A DNA stretch of 64,000 nucleotides from Musa acuminata AAA Group (lineage: Eukaryota > Streptophyta > Magnoliopsida > Zingiberales > Musaceae), in contig NC_088339.1 of NCBI RefSeq assembly GCF_036884655.1, forward strand, positions 28,676,501 to 28,740,500, read 5' to 3'. The notes beneath the pieces were generated by a model. The model was not told where the DNA came from. It was given only the letters and a program-made list of their open reading frames with translations, and did not search any database. Positions 1 through 10,800 of this stretch are shown piece after piece (position 1 is the first letter of the stretch; each line of letters opens with the position of its first letter). Both the position numbers and the translations under genes were made by a program.

Positions 1-1
1 G

Positions 2-1261
2 CGGGAATCGTTGCTGGAGCTCGTGGAAGGGGCATGGGCCGCCCGTGACGCCGACGTTACCATAAGCACCTTCCGTCTCGTGGTGTCGGAGAACATCGAC
101 CGTTGCTATGTCCGCAGATGGCTGGAGAACGCCGCAGAGAGGAACGTGGAGGAGGTCGAGATCGAGGTGTCCGTCGGCAGTGGCGACGATGGCAGCGGCA
201 TCGTGCCGGACTCCCTCTTCCGATGCCAGTCGCTCCGCAGCGTGAAACTGGTGTTGCCGCTATGGAAGGTGGTATTTGACGACGGTGCCGTCGGTCCTGG
301 CAGCCTGACGACCATGCACCTGAAGGGGATCCAGTCTTGCAAGTCCTCCTTGGGCACGCTGATCTCCAGCTGCCCGGTACTTCAGGAGCTGCGCTTGGAA
401 GATTGCTACTTTGACTTGCTGAAGATTACTGCAAACGAGCTCAAGTGGCTGACGGTGTCTCGCTGCATCTTCGACGCCTACAACGAGGTCGTGATCTCAA
501 CTCCAAAGCTTCTATCGTTCCACTACACTTCCGGGAAAGCACAGGGATGCTTCATTCGCGACATGGCCAATTTAGTCGATGCAAGCATCGTTCTTTTCAA
601 TCTGAGTCTTCAGAATTCAAGTGTTCGAGCATGGAGTGTCAGTGAGATCTTCAAGGGTCTTTCACATGCAAGCTCCCTAACGATTACATATCTGGGGAAT
701 CAGGTAGCTTTGCTTGGTGATTCATCCTCGAATCATATGCCTGACTGACTTCAATCTGTTTCCTAATGACAACCTTTGATCCATTGTTTGTCCAGCAGCT
801 CTCTGTGGAGGAACACCTACAATATTTGCCTATATTTCTTAACCTCAAGTACCTCAGATTAAACATCTTGTTCTCCAGGGAGTGCATGGAAGCCATCGCC
901 TACATGCTGAAGCACATGCCTGATCTGGAGATTTTGGTGGTACACAATGAGCTGGTAATGTCATGTCATGAAACTCTTAGCAATCAGTTTAACAGTTTCA
1001 GATACCTGGTTTTTGTTTGAATTTAATTACATGAACAGGCATTTCACATCGATTGTCCTGATACAGGTGTGGTACTCCATAATTGAAGAACACATATGGT
1101 GGACATCAAAAGAGCTTACCGGTGGAATGCTGAATCGACTCAAGGAAATCCAGCTAGGGAACTTTGGATCGAGCAACCATGAGACTGAGTTCATTGAATT
1201 TTTGGTGAAGAATGGAAGGATAGCACAAGATCACGATGGATCATCACTCCATCAAAAGTAA
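2..1261 (+). CDS. F-box/FBD/LRR-type protein, 3' part (5' end outside window)
   Basis: Three exons can be joined: 2-703, 799-954 and 1067-1261, all with GT...AG borders and all phase 0, giving about 350 residues that end in a TAA stop. The reading frame is open to the left edge without an ATG, so the start and any F-box lie outside the window. The protein is leucine-rich with LRR-like repeats (for example around bases 380-500 and 840-950). The last exon carries an FBD-like segment (LKEIQLGNFGSSNHETEF, bases about 1138-1195), the small C-terminal domain of plant F-box/FBD/LRR proteins. Members of this family usually act as substrate receptors of SCF ubiquitin ligases; the target cannot be read from sequence. 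It could be a degraded family copy, but no stop or frameshift is visible in these exons. Confidence 0.75.
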
Positions 1262-1970
1262 TAGCCAGCTTAGTCCTGTTTCGGGCAAGCTGATACACAT
1301 TGCCTGATTAATTAAACGTGGTTGGATGAATTTAGTCTTGTCAATGTTTCTCATCCTATATTTTCCAAATTCGTGAAAACAGTGACTCCTTTTTCTCTTT
1401 TGGAGTAAAAGAGGAGAAAATAACAGCTTACCGTGAGCTCTGCTGTTCTTGGCTATCTCACAGTACAAGCAGCGCCCGGGTCTCTACTGCAGCGATGAAT
1501 TCTTGGATGCTCCTGTCATCTTCTCGTAGAGGGAGCTGTGAACAGGACGAGCTTTGTCGTTGCAGTGGGTGGAGTAATGCCCTTGTGCGAGTTTGGAGTG
1601 ACTTTTTGACAAGCGTGTGGAGTGGTATGCTTTGTCTGTTTTCTAAAAAGTGATCGAAGTATTTGAGCTTTATATTTATCTGATGTTACCTCTCAATTAT
1701 TGTTGTAATATCTCAATCTTTCTCAAATTGGGCGAAAGTTATGATCTTGATTAATATAATGAGGTCTACTCCAAATTTATGTTAATCATTTCATTTTCTC
1801 GCTTTGCAATGTCTCTTTGAGCTTTGATTCTCTTTGTCGTGGATTTGAGCGTAATCTTTGCTCCTCGTCTTCACTCGATGGAATCCGAAGCCAAGGAGTA
1901 CAAGGACTCCAGAAAGAAAGAAAGCATGTTTGAGTGGTTTTGTCGTGGATGAGCTTCCATTAGTCTGAGA
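1262..1970. other. Intergenic: 3' flank of FBD gene and 5' flank of GALS gene
   Basis: This 0.7 kb stretch has no convincing coding frame. It should contain the 3'UTR of the FBD gene on the left and the promoter/5'UTR of the GT92 gene on the right. No conserved element is recognised. Confidence 0.5.
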
Positions 1971-3591
1971 ATGAGGATGGAGAAGCTCAAAGGGGAGAGA
2001 ACATTATTTGCAGGTGTTACCTGCAACAATGCTGATATGAAGCTCTTTCTCGTCTCCCTTGTCCTTTTCTGCTCTTTGGTTATACTCATCGTGCAATTTC
2101 TTCCTTCTGAGATTACCATCTGCTCTTCCACTACATACAAGTGGTCATGGCCCCAATCACCACCTCATAACGTTTCTTCTGCCATTCGTAGCTTGATGAA
2201 GGAAGAGCTGACCTCTGATTCCGTGGTGAAGAGAGCTCTTAACGCTGTCGGATCCGCTGCTTACCTCTTCATACAGATGGGCGCATACCGCGGCGGCCCG
2301 AACAGCTTCGCGGTCGTCGGCCTCGCCTCGAAGCCCCTCCATGTTTTCGCCAAGCCTCGGTTCATCTGCGAGTGGCTCCCTCTTACCTTCCATGGCGACG
2401 ACAACAGCTCTGTCACTGCCTCCGGTCACACCATCCTCCCCGACTGGGGCTACGGCCGCGTCTACACCGTCGTCGTCGTGAACTGCACGTTCGCGGTTGA
2501 TGTCGGGGCCGATGGCACCGGAGGGTGCCTCGTGCTCCGTGCCACCACCGGCGGTGGTAGTGACCGGGCTGCGGAGACGGAAGAGAGGTTCATTGCGATG
2601 GAGGAAACTCCCGGAAGCGTCAACGTGACGATGTTTTCAACACCGCCGAAGTACGATTGCCTCTACTGCGGATCTCCGCTCTATGGCGACCTTAGCCCGC
2701 AGCGGGTGAGGGAATGGATCGCCTATCACGCGAATCTCTTCGGCTTGAAGTCGCACTTCGTGATCCATGACGCCGGCGGAGTCCACCGGGACGTGATGGA
2801 GGTGTTGAGGCCGTGGATGGAGAAGGGCCTCCTGACCTTGCAGGACGTCAGGGAGCAGGAAAGGTTCGATGGTTACTACCATAACCAGTTCCTGGTGCTC
2901 AACGATTGCTTGCATAGGTACAAGTTCATGGCGAAGTGGATCTTCGTCTTCGACATGGATGAGTTCATCTACCTGCCATCGGAAACCAAACTGGAACCAC
3001 TGCTCGAATCGTTCTCCGGCTATACGCAGTTCACGATCGAGCAAATGCCAATGTCGAACACGCTCTGCCAATTCAAAGATTACGGGAAGACTTCGAGGTA
3101 GCCGCCATTTCATTCTGGTCCATATCAATTCTTGTTGCTTGCTTTATTCCTGCCACGTTATTAGACGTACACTACAACGGAGTACTCGCTATCTTCTCCC
3201 TCCTCGTATGCTGATTCCAATGGCTTTCGTGTGTGCTGCACGCAGGATGTGGGGCATTGAGAAGCTGGTGTACCGGGACGCGCGGAGGAAGGTGAGGAGG
3301 GATCACAAGTACGCGATCCAGCCGCGGAGCGCGTCCGCCACCGGCGTGCACCTCTCGCAGAACGTAGCGGGGCCGAGCCTTTCCGAAACAGGGGGTAGGA
3401 TCAAGTACTTCCACTACCACGGCACCCTTGCCATGCGCCGTGACCCGTGCAGGGAGCTCCTGAACGCCACCAAGATCTTCTTCGACAACACGCCCTACGT
3501 CCTCGACGAGACACTGCGGTCGGTCGCCGGAGAAGTCAGGATGTTCGAGCTCAAGATGATCGGACCCCGTCTGGCTCACACACGAGAATGA
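1971..3591 (+). CDS. GALS: Galactan beta-1,4-galactosyltransferase GALS-like (GT92)
   Basis: Two exons, 1971-3097 and 3246-3591, join in phase to give 490 residues, which is the usual length of plant GALS proteins. The order is a short cytosolic tail, a signal anchor at about residues 24-45 (LFLVSLVLFCSLVILIV), a stem, then the GT92 (DUF23) catalytic domain. FVFDMDEF at about residues 325-332 holds the DxD metal/nucleotide-sugar motif (D328, D330). CLYCGSPLYG and the late HYHGT motif also fit this family. By family knowledge the enzyme is a Golgi type II membrane protein that extends beta-1,4-galactan side chains of pectic rhamnogalacturonan I from UDP-galactose. The start at 1971 places the anchor where the family has it; ATGs at 1977 and 2037 are alternatives. 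Which GALS paralogue it is cannot be decided. Confidence 0.88.
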
Positions 3592-3902
3592 ATCATCAGA
3601 CAAACACTTGGAAATAAAGATGTGCTTCGCTGTAAGATTGAAGAACAATTACATCAAAGAAGTAACTGGGAAGCCGGGGATTACTTGAAGTTACGTAGAT
3701 AGATTGGAGAACTTGCACTGAAAAGGATTTACCAATGTTTTAGAGTGCACGAAAATGAAGATTGGTTAATACACTAAATGGGGTATTTGTATACATATAA
3801 CCAGAGATAAAGGAATGTTTCATAAGGTTACAGATGAGATACAGGCAATCTTCATAAGAATGTTTACTTCATCTGCATCAACATGCACACCTGCGCTCGA
3901 AG
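3592..3902. other. Convergent 3' flanks of GALS and the Ser-rich gene
   Basis: A 0.3 kb AT-rich gap lies between two stop codons facing each other. It most likely holds both 3'UTRs. No other feature is seen. Confidence 0.5.
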
Positions 3903-4991
3903 CTATGCGCTCTGTGCCTCCAAGAGCGCGTTGAACTCCTCTCTCGCCTTCTGCAACCGCGGCGTGATGCAGGTAGAGGATGGCGATGCTGGATAAGAGA
4001 TGGGCCCCGACGTTGAGAATCTCACGTGGCGGTTCGACGACGACGCCTGCGACTTACTCGAGCCGAACCTCGACGAGCTCTTCTTCAGAACTCCCTTGCG
4101 ATCCCTGTCGAACACGAAGGCCGCACTGACAGGCGAGTCGGTGTCGTTGTGGCCGCTTCTGATCAACTCCAGTGGCAAGTCGAAGCAGGAGTGAACACCG
4201 TCATCAACATCACCGCCCAAAGCGGGCGACAACGACGACGTCCAAGACCCGCAGTCGAATTTCTCGAGAGAAACCGCCCGTGGGACAGTGCTAATCCTGC
4301 CCTTATCGATAGCCTCTTCTTCTTCGTCTTCTCGGGTGGCCTCCAATTTCTGCACCTGTTCGGCCTTGGGTTCCGCTTGGTAGGCCTGCAAGGTGACTTG
4401 TTTCTTCTTGTGGGATAAACCAGGCAAGAACAAGCATCCACACTTCACACTCTCCTCGCCTTGACGACGACGCAGTTCTCTGGGATCCTCAAAGCTGCTG
4501 TTCTCGTCTCTGGGCTCATCGACGACGCAATCTTCATTACCGGAATGCTCAGTGCTCGATCTTGTCGACAAAATGTCGATGAGGTCATCGGATGGCGCGG
4601 AGGATCTCCCCTCCCCGCACGACTTGCTCCTTCGCAGGGACATCCTCTGTTCCATGGCGAACCGAGAGAGGGCGGCCGAGTGCTGGCGAGCTAGATTGCT
4701 CCATTTCTTGGAACTCTTGTGGAACTTCGGCGAGGAGAGCGCAGAACCAGGAAGGCTGCAGCTCACAAACTTGGGCCGCGCGAGCGGCGGCAGAGACGGC
4801 AGATGCGTCATCAGATCGGCGGCAGCAGCGCCTGCCTTCACCATTTGCATCAACGATAGCGGATCCACCGATATCTGCTTCTCCGTCCCCATGGGGGAAC
4901 TGAGCTTGCTGGAATCGGAATGCTCTTCGACGCAGGAATCATAGTCTGCTTCTGAGTCTGCACTCATCTGTTCTATGTGGTAAGCCGGCAT
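3903..4991 (-). CDS. Uncharacterised Ser-rich plant protein, 362 aa
   Basis: A single open frame of 362 codons runs from ATG at 4991 to the stop at 3903. I do not recognise a named domain. The protein is hydrophilic and serine-rich, without a signal peptide or membrane segment. Visible blocks are an acidic N-terminus (ADSEADYDSC), a Leu/Pro stretch (LMTHLPSLPPLARPKFVSC), basic Ser patches (MSLRRSKSCGEG), a CGCLFLPG segment near the middle, and a C-terminal block (HVRFSTSGPISYPASP followed by LQKAREEFNALLEAQ). Such proteins are often phosphoproteins or adaptors, but that is only inference. Length, an intact frame, high GC against the AT-rich surroundings and the patterned blocks support a real gene. 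A 5'UTR intron upstream of 4991 is possible. Confidence 0.7.
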   Translation of the reverse strand: MPAYHIEQMSADSEADYDSCVEEHSDSSKLSSPMGTEKQISVDPLSLMQMVKAGAAAADLMTHLPSLPPLARPKFVSCSLPGSALSSPKFHKSSKKWSNLARQHSAALSRFAMEQRMSLRRSKSCGEGRSSAPSDDLIDILSTRSSTEHSGNEDCVVDEPRDENSSFEDPRELRRRQGEESVKCGCLFLPGLSHKKKQVTLQAYQAEPKAEQVQKLEATREDEEEEAIDKGRISTVPRAVSLEKFDCGSWTSSLSPALGGDVDDGVHSCFDLPLELIRSGHNDTDSPVSAAFVFDRDRKGVLKKSSSRFGSSKSQASSSNRHVRFSTSGPISYPASPSSTCITPRLQKAREEFNALLEAQSA

Positions 4992-5774
4992 GGTGCGCGT
5001 CGAAGGGATGCTACAACAGCAACAGAGGTCTCATCGGGCAAGGGATGCTTTCACGTATTTGAAGCTGCAAGGATTGACTTCAGCAGAATGGTGCAAGCAC
5101 GTTGAGGTAGTGTTGTGCATGTCCTCGCCTGTTCTGGAACAGTTGACCCAATGATGCTCCAGGCAACAATGGTTATCCGTCATCTGCTTCATATTTTATA
5201 TTGAGATCCAACCTGCACAGAGAACCTTGCAGCATCTCTAAGAAATGTCACCAAGAATGAGAAGAAAGGTGGACGCAGTTACATAAAATAATTCGATTGA
5301 CATGCACAAATACTTCGATCATTCTCCACAATGATGACTTTAAAAGATGACACAGAGTTATTGTTTGCTAATTGAACGAAAGTACCAATTATCCTATCGA
5401 TAATTTTTTGCAAAAACAGATATTAAAGTCTTGGAAGTATTTCTCCGACATTATAGACAAACAAAGAGTCACCTGGCAATATCTCAGATACATAACAGAA
5501 CTGAGGATGTTGGATAAACTGGGTTATATACAATAATTAAGAATTTTGTTTCCTATAACAATTATAAAGAATAGACTTCAATTCTATCTCAAAGTATACA
5601 ATCATTGTAACTCAACATCAGGTATTTATTACCATCAATTCTTAAGATATACCATATTGGTTAAAATATATATTCCTGGATACCATAAAACTGGAAGTCA
5701 ATTCCAATTTTATTTATTTATTATTATAATTATTATTATCAAGGGAATGAGGATTGATTTTAATACTCGACTCA
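4992..5774. other. Intergenic: 5' flank of the Ser-rich gene, then AT-rich DNA
   Basis: Bases 4992-5250 are of mixed composition and probably include the 5'UTR/promoter of the minus-strand gene. The rest is AT-rich without coding signal. A TTA/ATT-rich low-complexity run lies at about 5709-5740. Confidence 0.4.
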
Positions 5775-5784
5775 ACTGGTCAAT

Positions 5785-7441
5785 TGTCGGGATAAATAGG
5801 TATTACTCTTGTAATTAGACTAGTTTAGTATTTCGATTATTAGATTTAAAAAATTTAAATTAAGATCTCTATAGTTATGAAATTGAAACATTTAATCTTA
5901 TTTACCAAACATTATCGACTTTACCGATATAAGATATAGCATGTGACAACCCGTGTACGAATAACATACAAATGATGAGCAAAAAGATAATTTAAACGAT
6001 AGTAGTGGGCTAATTATATATTATTTCTGTAGTTGGGCCTCTTTAATATATTGGTTCCTAGACTTAAAAATTTTATATTGAAATCCTTATAGTGAACTAT
6101 AAGTGAAACATTTAACTATATATACCCTAACACTATCGGCTTTATCAATGGAAGATACATCACGTGCATGAATGACATGAAAACGATAGATAAATATGTA
6201 ATTTCAATTATGGTAGCAAATGGTGGTGCCATGGGTGGCTATTATGGTGATGGTCGATGATAACAACGTAATAGTTGACCTTGTCGATATCGATCCGAAC
6301 ATCGACGACGATGAGGAAGAGGAGATAAAGTAGATATGATAAGTTGATCTCAAAACCCTAGCCAAAAGGTCAATTCCCAATCTGAAAGCTAAGCACAATA
6401 TGACGATTTGCTATTTCTTCGTCGTCTCGCTCGTCATATCCATCATTTCCATCATTCTTATACTGTTCCTAACCACCATAATGTCGGAGATGAGTGGAAA
6501 GGAGGATGAGGGTTTGTTATCTCTCATATTATTGGATCTATACCCTTTGAGCTTCTATTTTATGCGATGATCAGTTCTTGTCGTCCGATCAAATCCCCTT
6601 CGATCGCGAGTGGAGTTAATGTGGAAGTAGGTCAGCAACCATGCCATTGTGATCGAGGCATATGCATCATTTGTGTGCTAGCTAAAGCTCGAGAGCTTGA
6701 AGCAAGTGTGTATCTTTGTCGAGTTCGCTCGCAACCTCTCTTTCCTCACCACCCATTACCCCTTCCCAATTTTACTATGCCATCGGATGAAGTGATCATT
6801 TGAAATTTAAGCACGATATCTATGCAAATGCCTCACATACCTCCTCTTCCTCCTTCGATATTAATATAGATATAAAGTGGCACCAAAGGAGGCATAGTAG
6901 TGTGGCATCGATGTAGATACCTCACCACTCTACCTCCTGTTCCTCTTCGTCATTAATATTTGGATCGACATCAATAAGGTTGACAATCGCGTCATTGTCG
7001 TCAACCACCGCTACAACAATCACCCGCAACGCTATCGTTCATTACCACCATTGAAATTATTTTTTTGCCCATCATTTTTATGTTATTCATGCATATATTT
7101 TCACGTGTTGTATCTTCCATCGCCAAAACCGATGATACTAGAGTAAATAAGATTAAATATTTTATTTTATAATTATAAAAATTTTAATATAATTTTTTAA
7201 ATCTAAAAACTAAAATGCTAAAGAGGTCTTACTATACGAAGCAATTTGTAATTAATCCGTTCTCATTATTGAAACTATCTTTTTGCTTGCACTATCTTCC
7301 GTTCATAAAATTAGAAAAGTCAGAAGAAATGAGATTAAATATTTTATTTTTATAATTATAAAATTTTTAATATAATTTTTTTAATTAAAAAATCTAAATG
7401 TAATGAGGTCTACGTACAGGAGAGAATAATCTATAATTAGC
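5785..7441. mobile_element. Outer palindromic (foldback/MITE-like) element, interrupted
   Basis: The left arm (about 5785-6006) and right arm (about 7259-7441) are imperfect inverted copies. The left arm reads ...AAACATTTAATCTTATTTACC... and GAGCAAAAAGATAATTTAAA near its inner edge. The reverse complement of the right arm gives ...AAATATTTAATCTCATTT... and AGCAAAAAGATAGTTTCAA at the corresponding place. A second inverted-repeat unit (6007-7258) sits between the arms, so the outer element was probably split by insertion of a relative. No transposase frame is present, so it would be non-autonomous. Borders are approximate and no clear target-site duplication was found. Confidence 0.55.
6007..7258. 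mobile_element. Inner non-autonomous inverted-repeat element (arms about 320 bp)
   Basis: The left end begins GGGCTAATTATATATTATTT at 6007. The reverse complement of the right end begins GGATTAATTACAAATTGC at 7258. Correspondence continues inwards through ACACTATCGGCTTTATCAATGG (left, about 6130) against ATCATCGGTTTTGGCGATGG (right), and through a GTTGACCTTGTCGATATCGA-like segment (left, about 6274) mirrored near 6960-6985. The arms are therefore about 320 bp, diverged by point changes and small indels. The core (about 6330-6930) has no recognisable transposase. A CCTCCTCTTCCTCCTTCGAT/CCTCCTGTTCCTCTTCGTC motif is partly repeated at about 6840 and 6937. It is most like a Mutator- or foldback-type MITE. 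Confidence 0.6.
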
Positions 7442-7751
7442 ATGGAGAATAATCTAAATGTAATGACGTCTACGTAAAGGCGTCTCTCTTATTGTCCTCC
7501 AAAGTGAAAGAAGAGACAAAAAGTGACCCTTGTGGGCACCACATTTCATAAGCAGCTGCCTAAATGCCACATTAGCGGAGACGTAACCGGGTAGTCGTTT
7601 CTCTGTTTCGGACAATACCGTCTTTAAGTATACTGCTTTCCCTCGTTCGTTGTCGTCGTCCTCGTCGCCCCTGCGCCGCCGTCTCACGTGATTCGGTCTT
7701 TCTCGCAGGAGTCGTCCGTCCATCGATCATCGATCAAGAAAAAAGATACAG

Positions 7752-9587
7752 ATGGAGAACGTCTTGGGGCTTCTACGGGTGCGGGTGCTGAGGGGCGTCA
7801 ACCTCGCCTCGAGGGACGCCGGGGGCAGCGACGCCTACGTCGTCCTCCGCATGGGCGATCAGGTGATCTCACCTCCCCCCATTACTTTCTCATCTTCTAA
7901 TTCTTTGATTTGCCTGCCACCACGGTGTTTGATTTGGCTCTGACCATGACACTTTTGTTGGTGTGGAGAGGGTTTCGAATTTTAGATTCTTTCTCCTTTT
8001 GGGGGTCCGCTGGTTAAGGTTGGTCTTTGATTATAGAGCTGCTGATGGTTTTCCTCGAATACAAAACAGCAAGATCCGTCTTTGGTGATCTATGGGAAAA
8101 TTTTCCGGCTATGGGCACGACACTCGGCGCTGACCTGTTTGTGTCGTCAAGGTTCCTTCACCTGAATCAGGTGTAGCTGGATTTTGCATGACTAAAGTCT
8201 ATTAATCCTTTTTTCGGTAGCTTTCTTTTAGGGCTGAAGATTAATTGGTTAAGTCTACTATGATTTAACCATAAAACTTGAAGAAAGAAAAAGAAAGCTA
8301 TGGATAACATTATAGAATGTCAGTTTAAGTATGGTATTAACAGTCTAAGAGAGGAGACAAGTTCTCAAGATCACTTTCTTCTTCTTCCTTGATTGTGGCT
8401 GGTCAACTTCATGTTTGATTAAGTAATTTAGGGCATCCAAAACCGAGTATGGGCTCAACTTGGCCTTTTGTATTCCCTCTTGTACACTTTCGAGCAGGAT
8501 TTTACAGTCATCGATTCTCTGGACCTCTGAATCACGTAGCCGGAGGAACATTTATATGCGAACAGGTCGAAACATTATGAAAAGTTCATGTGGCATAAAA
8601 AAAATTTGGAGAAAGTTAACTGTGCAATCAGTGAGATGCAAAAGTTGACAAAAGGAAAGGTTCTTTTCATGAGTTTTTTTTTAAAAAAAATCATGGACAG
8701 GCTAATTTTACGTAGTTTGGAATGAGGTGAACTGATACCCATGTTCTCCCTACTGTGTTAGATGACATATTCAGACTAATCTGAAAAGGCAAGCGAGAGA
8801 GTGAAATGTACAAAACTTGGCTATTGCTCATGCAAGCCATGGTTTATGAAGTTAGCCATGTAAAGTTGTTCTCTATAACTTTGTCATATTTTATGGAAAC
8901 TTATTGTGGATAATGGTGTTAGTACCACTTGATAAAGTTTTGAGGTAGCAACATCTTCAATTGACAGTAAAAAGCCATTTATCAATTTCTCTTTGCTTTA
9001 GTCGGTGTCGCATAATTGATTCATATGGAATATCTGATTTCATAAATCCAATATGTTGGTGCTCACTCCGTTTTGTATTATCTTTTATTTGAGTAGAAAT
9101 TGAAGACCAGCGTAAAAAAGAATTGTCTAAATCCAGAGTGGAACGAAGACCTGACTCTTTGTGTCACAGATCCCATTCAACCACTTAAGCTTGTAAGCAT
9201 CACTTCTCCGTTGATATGCTGCTATTCTATTATTTCTATATTTTGCTTTCTAGTGCTGAAGGGTTTGTTTGTGCAAGCCAAGCTTCTTGCTAGTTATTTT
9301 GTCAATATTGGATGAGCTGAAGTTACAGACAGCCATTATGCTGCGGGTATTAACTAAGCCATAATTATAATTTCATGGAGTGTTGAGGAAATGCTTAAAG
9401 AAGATCTGGTTCAAGCTTGAATCGAGTTTGGACTTGACCTCAGTTTAAATTAAGCACAAATATTTGTTAATAACAATTTGATGGTGTTAGGTTCCTGCTT
9501 AAATTTGGTCCAAATTATGCTTGACAAGACAACTATATGAATTTCAGATGGGCTGGGTATGAAGAGAAAGACAACTATATCGGCAAT

Positions 9588-9629
<42 letters not shown>

Positions 9630-10419
9630 TAAAATGGTAGGTATTGAAATTTATTGCGAATCATATGATAATCCTAGGTCATTCAAGCTCACCTCCTTTA
9701 CATCTTTACTTTTAGCCAGTTATGTGGTTTTTGCATATAAAACTGCAAGACAAGTAGACAGTCTGAGTCTTGCAGACAGATCGAGGGTACACAAAGGCAC
9801 TCAAAAAAAGAAAAAGTGTGAGGTAGATACTGAATGTCTTCGGTTCAATGATGGGGTATGAATGTGTAGAACTGTGAACTTACAAAATTTACAACCATAA
9901 TTTTCTATCTTGTTTTCTCTTAATAATCTTGAAGGACTGTGAAAGAAAACCATGTTTTATCTTTAGGATTTTCATTTTTAGTTTCAAAAGAAAATTTTCA
10001 ATTTTTAGTTTCGTTTTTAATATCATGAAAGATACAATTTTCATTCAAATTGACTAGTGAAAGCTACTAATCATGAGTTATCAAGTCCTACAACTAGTTC
10101 TTACTTTGTTGTTGATGTGGATTTACAGGAAGTTTATGACAAAGACACATTTACACCAGATGATATAATGGGTGATGCGGAGCTTGACATCCAGCCGTTC
10201 ATGGATGCTGTCAAGATGGATTTGGCAGGTATTCCAAATGTCACCATAATCACAACGGTGAGACCAAGTAGGCAAAACTGCTTAGTCGACGATAGTCATA
10301 TTTCTCGGAAAGATGGTTCGGTTGCCCAAGATGTTGTCCTTCGGCTCCGAAATGTGGAGAGTGGTGAAGTGGAACTGCAACTACTGTGGGTTAACATTTC
10401 ACGTGCTCAAGACATCTAG
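7752..10419 (+). CDS. CAR: C2-domain ABA-related (CAR)-like protein
   Basis: Three exons, 7752-7862, 9097-9192 and 10129-10419, are all phase 0 and encode 165 residues, the typical size of plant CAR proteins. The whole protein is one C2 domain. Strand beta-1 is LGLLRVRVLRGVNLASRD. Loop 1 has RDAGGSDAY and loop 3 has YDKDTFTPDD, supplying the calcium-coordinating aspartates. PEWNEDLTL is the classical C2 core motif. The plant-specific insertion (bases about 10210-10340) distinguishes CAR proteins from other C2 proteins. Family members bind acidic phospholipids with calcium and help recruit PYR/PYL abscisic-acid receptors to the plasma membrane; some were named as GTPase-activating. The usual SDPY of loop 1 reads SDAY here. 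The start lies 52 bases after an in-frame-free leader, and the first intron is 1.2 kb. Confidence 0.88.
9590..9627. repeat. (TA)n microsatellite in C2 gene intron 2
   Basis: An uninterrupted TA dinucleotide run of about 38 bases within the intron between 9192 and 10129. Confidence 0.95.
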
Positions 10420-10800
10420 CAAAGCATCGTCATAGATCTGCCCTCCCTCTTGAGGAGTCTTGGTGAATTTGTCTAGTGGTGGTGCTTCTGATCTCGCATA
10501 GTATGAGCTCAGATCTTGGTGAACAGTCTGTTGAATCGTAAGTTTGACAAAACAAAAACTCAACCATGTATCTATTTCGTAATGTTATGTACTTGTGTTT
10601 GTTGTTGGTGCTTTATGCATCACCAGGGCTCAGATCTTGGTCATGGGTACCTGTTAAAGCATAGATTTTGACAGGAATAAAAGGTTCCAACATCAATCTT
10701 ATTCATCTTTACGACTTCATTTGTATATTGCTTGAACCTCCTGCTTGAGGAGGTTAGACCGAGATGTCTACATGCACTGACAGGGTAAACTCGGTACAGG
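10420..10800. other. Convergent 3' flanks of CAR and EF1B-gamma genes
   Basis: This 0.4 kb stretch without a gene lies between two facing stop codons. It contains two similar segments (GAGCTCAGATCTTGGTGAAC at about 10506 and GGGCTCAGATCTTGGTCATG at about 10626). No other feature is seen. Confidence 0.4.

Noticed and set aside
5942..6002. Spaced short repeats in the 5.8-7.4 kb block as a possible CRISPR-like array
   Set aside because: The repeats are inverted, diverged and irregularly spaced, in a plant nuclear context; they are transposon arms.
6567..6803. 78-codon open frame inside the inner element as a captured gene or transposase fragment
   Set aside because: No transposase or host-protein motif could be recognised.
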